Origin: Hygrocybe punicea | Taxonomy: Eukaryota; Basidiomycota; Agaricomycetes; Agaricales; Hygrophoraceae | Direction of reading: 5' to 3' | DNA: 64,000 nucleotides | Assembly (NCBI GenBank): GCA_963556145.1 | Contig: OY744464.1 | Span: 3,782,001-3,846,000, forward strand | Part shown: in pieces, positions 57,190 through 64,000 of the stretch | How the letters are laid out: each line of letters opens with the position of its first letter | How positions within the stretch are numbered: position 1 is the first letter of the stretch | The notes under the pieces: model-generated | What the model saw: only the letters and a program-made list of their open reading frames with translations | Databases searched by the model: none | What the model was told of the DNA's origin: nothing | Made by a program: the position numbers and the translations under genes

Positions 57190-60100
57190 ATGATGGCCCT
57201 TTCTCAATTCCCCTCATTTTTAAGTGCACACCAGACTCAGGATAATGCAAATAATTCTAATCTGCAAGATTCAATCACCCTTGGCCAGCTCAAGTCAATG
57301 GGGATCACCGCACCTAAACCAAAGGCTCGTCCAGCGCCCTCCCGCCCAACCAGACACTCATTTGGTCTCAATAGCAATCCTACTACGACTTTCGGTACGA
57401 TGACGAGGACACCGTCTTGAACGAAATCGAAGAGTTCTATTCCTATGTCGAGATGCCCCAGGTCGCCGAGAACCTAAAGGCTTGGAATGGTTCATTCACC
57501 GGAGGTGGGCATCGATCAACGTTTGCCAACTCCCGTTGTGTATAACCGGCACGGTAGATTGGACCAAAACTACCTTCTCTCGCCGTAAAGCACATGTTGA
57601 AATTCTCTTGGAAAGCCTCGAACATCGCGACGCTGAGATTCGTTTCACCAATGCCCGTCGCCTCTTCTACATCCTGCAAGGTTAGCCACCCTCACCATGT
57701 TCAGTTATCACCCAGAATAGCAACACCTCTCTCCCAGGAACTTTTGCTGAAACTTCCTCGGCGGAACACCAACTGCACTGGATATTCGAGAACGGCAAAG
57801 TCATCCGATCTGCCAACGGTGTGAGCACTATCGTCGAGGCAATGAAGATTGCCAGCTCCAAGCACGACCTTCTGTGGTATCTGCCTTTCTTCTTTCCGGT
57901 CGCAATGAAGTGCTCAAATACTTGCGTTCTCGCCAGCAGTCTCTCAGATGCCGACGCCGAACGTTTTCACATCTCTGCTACGGAAAAGGCAGATTTCATC
58001 GAAGAAGTGACGACAGAAATATCTGTATATCTTGGCATGTTGTATCACATCATAGAGCTATTCAAAGGTCACGACGAGTTTGCCGATGAGTTGAGTGAGT
58101 AATCTTTTCAACCTCCTGTTCTAGGCTTTTGATTCATTTCCTCAGTGAGCCTGGAACCACCTCTACCCGTCTACCTCTTCAATGTGGTTTCTGCCTTACG
58201 AGACAAGAGTGCCAAAGGTTACCCGATCAAGAAGGTATCCCCTCATCGTCGTCTTGCTGGCCAATGGTTTCTAATCTGCTCGGCAGCTCCTTCTCGTCCT
58301 GTGGAAAACATTGTTGACCTGCTGTGGCGGTGTGCGTGAACTCATTCGTGTAAAGAAGCTGGCCCGCGAACTGGCCGGGTTGCCATCCATGCTTGAAGAT
58401 GGTAGGTGAAATTACATGCCACTGGCCCTTCTTTTTTCAGTGTGAATCCAACAGCTGTTCCCATAAAATCGTCACCCCTCGACATTGAGACGTTTCGTCA
58501 AGAAACATCGGTCAAATATCCCACATTCGTCCCCGTGCAACAAGCACAACCTTCAGTCGATGTTCCCGCTTCCAAGCCCACCTCATCACTATCTTCGTCG
58601 AAGCTAGCGCAGGCCTATTCCCCAATTCCTGTTCGACATCATTATCACCACGACGATGCCGATTCGAACCTTTCGGGTCACCCGAGTAACTCTCTCAACC
58701 ACCCGTTCCCATTGCAACAACAGAACCCCGGCGGATCTTTCAGGCCGAATCCACAACCGGCAACACCTGCGCCGTCCCCTCCTCCATCCCCAAAACCCAA
58801 AAAGCAACAATACCAAACCGATCAGAACCGCCCGTTCTTGTTTCCATTCTCACAGAGCCGAAGTGACAGGGATGCCCGACTTGTGCCATTTGCTATCGAT
58901 GAAGCTGACAAATTATACAACAAGCACATGTATATAAGCCTGGCACTTTTGCAGATGTGGCGGACGAGGGAAGATTGCATGACTGCGGAGAGCGGACTGG
59001 ATCATATGCCTGGCTCAGAGGGCGAATTTGAATCTTCTACCATTACATTTAATGTGAGTAATTTTGACCGTCTGTCACCTATCTCTTGGTGCCGAATGTT
59101 TATTTTGCCCATTCTTTCAGGACTCAGACACTGGAGAGCCGTTGCCTGACATTGCACTTTTAGATGCGAAGATTTCCGAAGCAACAATCGCAATTAAAGA
59201 AGCCGAGTTAGCAGGTGATAAGGGAAAGGCAAGAGAAAGGAAGGAAGATCTCATGCGTTTGAAACGAGTAGAACAAATCTACGTGAGTAGTCACGCACTT
59301 GCAGTTGAGACATGTATTCCAAGCCTCCAGCAGAGCGCCGTCTTACCTGTTCTGTCTGGTTGGGTGCTAGTGTTGTTGAAGCTTCTTCTGGCAACGGTTT
59401 CGGCTAGTACTAGCACTCAACCACCACCATCCACTACTTCCTCGGTATTCCCACCCGGTGTCACCTCACGTAAATCAACCGCTGTATCTGTGATAGTGCC
59501 TGACAGTATTCCAGCCCAGGAGCAGGCGCCACCACCGCCTCCCCCTACGCTGGACGAGCTGGACGTCACACGCCATCGCGAAATCACTTCCAAAGCTGTC
59601 TCTGCAATTTTATTGCTAGTCTTAAAGTGGTTTAAGGTTTCCCGTGAGTAGTGTTCTTCTTGTAGTCTATCTTGTCTAAGTTGTGCAAGATGTTATGAAG
59701 TTCCACCACCTAGGACAACTTCTCCTGGACACAAACTGCTTGTTGCTGATACTCAAAATGTTCGGTTTACAAGAGGTTTCTCACTCTGTTGTCTCCAAAG
59801 CAGAGTCCCCGGAAAACAAGTGCGTCATGTTGAAAGAAAAAAAACTTGCAGGCTTCCTCTGACGATTACTACAGCTTTTTCCGATACTGCCAATTGAACT
59901 TCGCAAAGAGTCCACAGCCCACATCTGATGAATGCATGCTCCGTTCATCGCGGCAATCCGTCGTGCGAACCAATACTCTGCCTAATGGGCATAAGCATGA
60001 AGAGGAAGTGGAACTACTCACAGAATTCTCCTGGCGCAATTTTTTCTCCACCATCAACTTCGCTAAAATAATGCAAAAGCTGTCGAAGCATAGGTCTCAT

Positions 60101-61348
60101 AGAATTTGGATGCTCGTTCAATACAAGAGCTCCGTGAGCACTTCGGCTACTTTCCCCCACAACACTAACGAAATCGGTAGGCTGTTTTGAAACGAGTTTT
60201 GAAGGTCTCGCACCCAATGTTGCAATTGCACTTACTGAAACTCCTCAAGAGTCAAGTGCCATTCTGTGGGCGCAAATGGCGACAATGTGTGTTCAACCTG
60301 GTCTGCCAACTGAGTTCTGAATTCCAACCTCCTTTCTTAAAACAACATAGCGAATATGAAGGTTATAACCTCCATCTACCTGAATTGTCGACCGGATCTT
60401 AGAGACGAATGGTTGACCGGAACTGAAGTCGATGACGTCTCAGATGCACAGGTTCGTTCTTATTGTTGTGTTCATTTTCAATTGTCTAACATTTGGCCAG
60501 GCCCAAGAGCAAGCCCTTCGCCACCTCGTAAAATTTTGTATGTTCATGCTCGAAACATGCTTTCAATGGCCAACTGTGTTCTTTTGCATTCTTAGACAAC
60601 AATAAAAGATATGGACCCGTGATAGTTACAAATCAACAAGGACACCCACACAGACGATCCGTCAGTATGTCGCACCATTTGGAAGGCCTTCATCCCGGCC
60701 CAGAGCTTTCTGTCATCAGACCTATTGGGACACCCAACGTCGTGGATGCAGATGTTTTTCCTCCGCCACGTTCACAGGCTCCCGATCCTTCAATATTTCT
60801 GCCATTTATCACAGAGGATATCGCTTTTGAGGAGGAATACGAAGAATATCTCTCAGATCTCGGTTGGTCGGATCAACAATCTACTGACGGCCCACTGTTC
60901 GGGGGCTCTTCCGCCTGGCAACGACTCCCAGTGTTTGCGTCAGAAATCGCGGACGGCATCAGCGACAGCGAAAGCATCGTTTCGATTGGTGATTTGGGTG
61001 ACGAGCATCCCTTGAACGTGGGACGGGATGATCGGGACGCTGTTGACGAGAACCTAAACGACTGGGAGGTGAGGTCGCACCACATATACGAATCAAGTAC
61101 CGACATTGACCGGAGAATTCCAGCACCTGAGTCCCAAAACTATGGCTGCGCTTCCCAAGTCTCCTGCAGCCCGTCGGTCCAGCTCAGGAGGTGGACTTCG
61201 TCCTGTCCTGCCGTTTGGATTAGATGACGGCAGTGCCGTTGATATCGACGATGAAGAGGACGAGTCCGAAATGGGGCCGCCCAGGAAGCAATCGGGCCCC
61301 TTTGCCGCTGGTGCAGGGGTTGACGAAGTAGAATATGCGTATGGGTAA
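57190..61348 (+). CDS. FAR11: STRIPAK subunit, Far11/STRIP family
   Basis: Exons: 57190-57504, 57558-57680, 57738-57876, 57937-58094, 58146-58234, 58287-58405, 58441-59053, 59121-59282, 59334-59643, 59690-59819, 59852-60133, 60181-60286, 60351-60451, 60501-60537, 60596-61068 and 61124-61348. The N1221-like region (FRYDDEDTVLNEIEEFYSY, HRDAEIRFTNARRLFYILQG) and the DUF3402-like C-terminal half (MKFHHLGQLLLDTNCLLL, MKVITSIYLNCRPDLRDEWL) identify the family, which scaffolds the striatin-interacting phosphatase and kinase complex. Two joins fail. At 57390-57392 the frame shifts as if one T were lost. Between 59819 and 59852 the only intron is 32 nt and out of phase. Both lie at or near homopolymers, so sequence errors are likely. 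Confidence 0.82.
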
Positions 61349-62270
61349 GTGAGGAGAAACTAACAATTTCCCTTCCTGACTATCCTTCTTGTCTCGACCA
61401 GCGTTTAAAGTGGCCTAGCTGCTGGCGGTGTCTTGCTTTCTCAGATAATCTCTGACTTCATACCTATATACTAGCAATTCTACCGTTGAAAAACAAATCG
61501 TGTCTAATCGACTCTGCTCGAGTTGCACGTGTCAATTAGCCAGCTGGGAGATGAACTTGTTTGGAAGGATTCGACTTCGCGGCTAATCGACTCTGCTTAA
61601 GTGGAGCACGAGGGATAGCAAAAAATTGGAGCTTGTTCTTCCGGCTTGAAGCCAGGAGAGAACAAGTCCATAAGGTACACCGCCGCTTGCTCAGTCATCC
61701 CGATTCAGCCATGGAACCCAAGTGGCTGGATTGGGCCAGGTTCCGCCGTGCCTCAACAAAAAAAGGGCAGCCTCTGTCCGACATCGGGCATCAGCCACAG
61801 ATTTCGCATCAACCCAACACAGATTTCGCATGGGCAGATGGTGCGCCAGGTGGAAATAAATAGATAAATAAATATTCTTGTCAATATTTCATGGTAGAAA
61901 AATCACAAAATATATCACAATTCTGCTCATGAGCAACCAGCACTACACCACACCACATTGTAACTACTAGCATTCTAAGATAGAAAAAAGCATCTCCTTG
62001 CCTGCTGCAGTCACTACCCATTGCCACCCCGCAACAAAACAAGGCGGACTGCGTTGTCTTGCCACACTTAGAAGAGGGAGGGTCAGTGAATAGCAGAAGG
62101 GTGGGAATGCAGAAGAGGTGACCCTGAGTCTGTTGCTCTAAGGTGTAAACATGGTGGAGGGGACAGGGAGGTTGTGGTTGACGAAGCGGTTTTGTGAGGT
62201 TGCGGTTGAGAAGGAGGTTGATGTTTGAATTTGAGCTCAGAAGTTGGGCAGGGTTTGAATAAGGGATCCT
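61349..62270. other. Gene-free stretch right of STRIP
   Basis: No gene is supported. The word taatcgactctgct occurs at 61505 and 61583. The rest is unremarkable and leads into palindrome C. Confidence 0.55.
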
Positions 62271-62921
62271 CATCAGTAAAACCTGATATTACTTAATTTT
62301 GTCTTAGGGTGTCTTAGTGCATCTTGATGTTCTTAAAATTTGTAATTAAGGTGATCAAGAAACTGTACCTACTTAGGCCAAGACAGAATTTCTTAATTTG
62401 TCTTATTTGTAACAAAAGTTGAGGTGGGAGAAATGTGAGTTGATGGCTTGTAAAAGCCTTTGTCTTGGTAGAGTTTGCACATTTTAGGTAGAGATAGTGA
62501 TGAAAATTGGACTGTTTACAAGCAGTATAAAATTGGGATTAAGACAGACTAAGACAACTAAGACAAACTAAGAGATTAAGACTTTCCATATGAAAATTTT
62601 ACCTTTTAGTTGAGTTGGTGTCTTAATGTCTTAATTGTCTTAGTCTGTCTTAATCCCAATTTTATACTGCTTGTAAACAGTCCAATTTTCATCACTATCT
62701 CTACCTAAAATGTGCAAACTCTACCAAGACAAAGGCTTTTACAAGCCATCAACTTACATTTCTCCCACCTCAACTTTTGTTACAAATAAGACAAATTAAG
62801 AAATTTTGTCTTGGCCTAAGTAGGTACAGTTTCTTGATCACCTTAATTACAAATTTTAAGAACATCAAGATGTCCTAAGACACCCTAAGACAAAATTAAG
62901 TAATATCAGGTTTTCCTGATG
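62271..62921. mobile_element. Foldback palindrome C (arms about 295 bp, loop about 62 nt)
   Basis: Left arm 62271-62565 and right arm 62628-62921 are reverse complements with only a few mismatches. Ends read catcag.aaaacctgatatta on both sides. The inner part is built of repeated taagaca words. Its sequence is unrelated to A and B, but its size and loop are alike. No protein is encoded and no target duplication was seen. Confidence 0.8.
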
Positions 62922-63364
62922 CGGCCTCACGCTCGGAAATCGCTGCAAAGTCTTTGCCCAGCACTGATTTGATGTCGGTGTCCATCCTTGAGGTCTGTAA
63001 TTGGCCCAGTGCCATGAACTAGGCTGGATCGTGGCCAGTTTCCATAGAAATTTAAATAAAAAGAAGCTGACTTGTACCAATGATGAATTCTATTCGATTT
63101 TCATATCAGTTACCCCCATTACCGAGTTTAGATAGGATCTAATATGAAACTGAATTAAATCTTATCTATTTCTGATGCTGCCCTTTCTAGGTCTCAGGGA
63201 CACTGTGAGCACAATGGCGGTGTAGATATTTTGGAGTACATTTGTGCCGTACAATCAGTAAAGGTCTATGTAAAAAGATGGGTTCAATATTGGGGCAATG
63301 GAATGAGAGGGGAAAGATCAGAGGGAGGCACGGAATGTCCAAGAAAGATAGAAGCAAAGAAAAA
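62922..63364. other. Spacer between palindrome C and the recombinase fragment
   Basis: 443 bp without a supported gene. It probably holds the 3' end of the recombinase-bearing element. Confidence 0.5.
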
Positions 63365-64000
63365 TCATGTCAAATGGGCCGGTCCGCCATGTATAAGCGC
63401 CTGCAATACAAAAGGGTTTTTACGGATGTAGATCTGAAAAGCTGTAGATGACCAGCAGCCAGCGGCCTGAATGATGTGAGGTGCCGTGCCTGAGATAGCG
63501 AGAGAGGTGACCCCTCTGGCATGCATAGACTGACCAGCAAGGGAGATAGGATAAATATTTTGCATGCATTTGATAAACCAAGAATGGCGGGGGACAGTAC
63601 CATCGGCTTTTAGCCAGAGTGGTGAGTGGAAGGGGAAAAGGCGATCATGGGACACAAGGTAGGCAAAGAAAAAACGATAAGGGTCATCTGCATCAGGGAG
63701 ACACTGGACATGGACAATGTTGCCCTGAAAGAAGGAGTTGGCTTTGTGGGTAGGTAGTGTGTAACTGTAATCAAGGTGTGTGAAAGAAACGGTGTGGCGC
63801 AGCGAGAGTTTGCGAGGATCATCCAAATGGCAATGATCGGGATATGTCAGCTCACCCAGGCGTAGGAGTGCAAAGAAACCAGTGAGGAGCTGTGCAACGA
63901 AAAGTCGGTCATCGTGGATGCTCGCAGTTGCGATGCAGAGGTCCGAGCAAGAAAGGGGGTCTTTGCGTTGTAGAGGCTCCAGCCCGTCTGGACCCAAATC
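63365..64000 (-). CDS. Tyrosine recombinase, C-terminal part, cut by the window edge
   Basis: The frame is open from the window edge to a stop at 63365: at least 211 codons and no ATG at the 5' end, so the start lies outside. LLRLGELTYPDH carries the first catalytic Arg, FFFAYLVSHDRLFPFHSPLW precedes the core, and WSSTAFQIYIRKNP supplies the candidate Tyr. In between, the usual G-H-S-x-R box reads GQSMHARG: Gln replaces His and His replaces the second Arg. So the enzyme is probably inactive or already decaying. It matches the remnant at 14.4 kb. Related proteins occur in Crypton and DIRS elements. Confidence 0.75.
   Translation of the reverse strand, partial: DLGPDGLEPLQRKDPLSCSDLCIATASIHDDRLFVAQLLTGFFALLRLGELTYPDHCHLDDPRKLSLRHTVSFTHLDYSYTLPTHKANSFFQGNIVHVQCLPDADDPYRFFFAYLVSHDRLFPFHSPLWLKADGTVPRHSWFIKCMQNIYPISLAGQSMHARGVTSLAISGTAPHIIQAAGCWSSTAFQIYIRKNPFVLQALIHGGPAHLT

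Noticed and set aside
61881..62273. 130-codon minus-strand frame left of palindrome C
   Set aside because: No domain, no neighbours in frame and composition like the surrounding spacer.
63969..64000. A third copy of the LTR start (gaggctcc ... tggacc) at the window end
   Set aside because: About 27 of 32 bases match, but here the bases lie in the open recombinase frame and the match stops at the window edge. Without the next bases it cannot be told from chance.

Overview
The window looks like a scaffold from a basidiomycete fungus, most likely an Agaricomycete. Reasons: very many 45-65 nt GT-AG introns, tightly packed housekeeping genes on both strands, and insertions carrying a DUF6698-like gene, tyrosine-recombinase remnants and an LTR element. 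There are no bacterial features, operons or CRISPR arrays. All gene structures were built by hand from reading-frame continuity and splice sites; nothing was searched against a database.

Layout. (1) 1-10.6 kb is a compact gene block: an unknown 5' fragment (-), a CYC2-like FAD oxidoreductase (+), MED18 (+), BCD1 (-), a forkhead factor (+), DRE2 (+), an F-box protein (+) and a 2OG-Fe(II) oxygenase (-). (2) 10.6-26.4 kb is an accessory, repeat-rich island. It holds a MITE-like element, a foldback element with a nested insertion, a broken HMG-like gene, a tyrosine-recombinase remnant beside a 121-bp direct repeat, a G-rich tract, a 4.9-kb LTR element with a broken gag and an apparently intact spliced gene on the opposite strand, a DUF6698-like gene, and a 0.73-kb near-perfect palindrome. 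(3) 26.4-43.7 kb returns to genes: a glycosyltransferase-like membrane protein, EMP24/p24, RanBP1 (YRB1), mitochondrial ClpX, Cactin, a PCL-type cyclin, UBA1 and a U1A/U2B''-like RRM protein. (4) 43,670-43,769 is a run of exactly 100 N. It is followed by a copy of 33,389-43,669 at a constant offset of 10,381, so Cactin (3' part), the cyclin, UBA1 and the RRM gene appear twice. This is almost certainly an assembly artefact (two overlapping contigs scaffolded with a gap). (5) 54-61.3 kb carries a second PCL-type cyclin (-) and a Far11/STRIP-like STRIPAK subunit (+) with apparent frameshifts. (6) 61.3-64 kb is again accessory: a 0.65-kb palindrome and a tyrosine-recombinase fragment running off the end.

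The conserved genes serve general eukaryotic functions (Mediator, snoRNP assembly, Fe-S assembly, ER-Golgi transport, Ran cycle, mitochondrial unfolding, splicing, ubiquitin activation, STRIPAK signalling) and form no obvious pathway cluster. The best candidates for new biology are the antisense gene inside the LTR element, the large palindromes with arms of 0.2-0.34 kb and a loop of about 60 nt, and the 7-, 16- and 17-nt microexons of ClpX.
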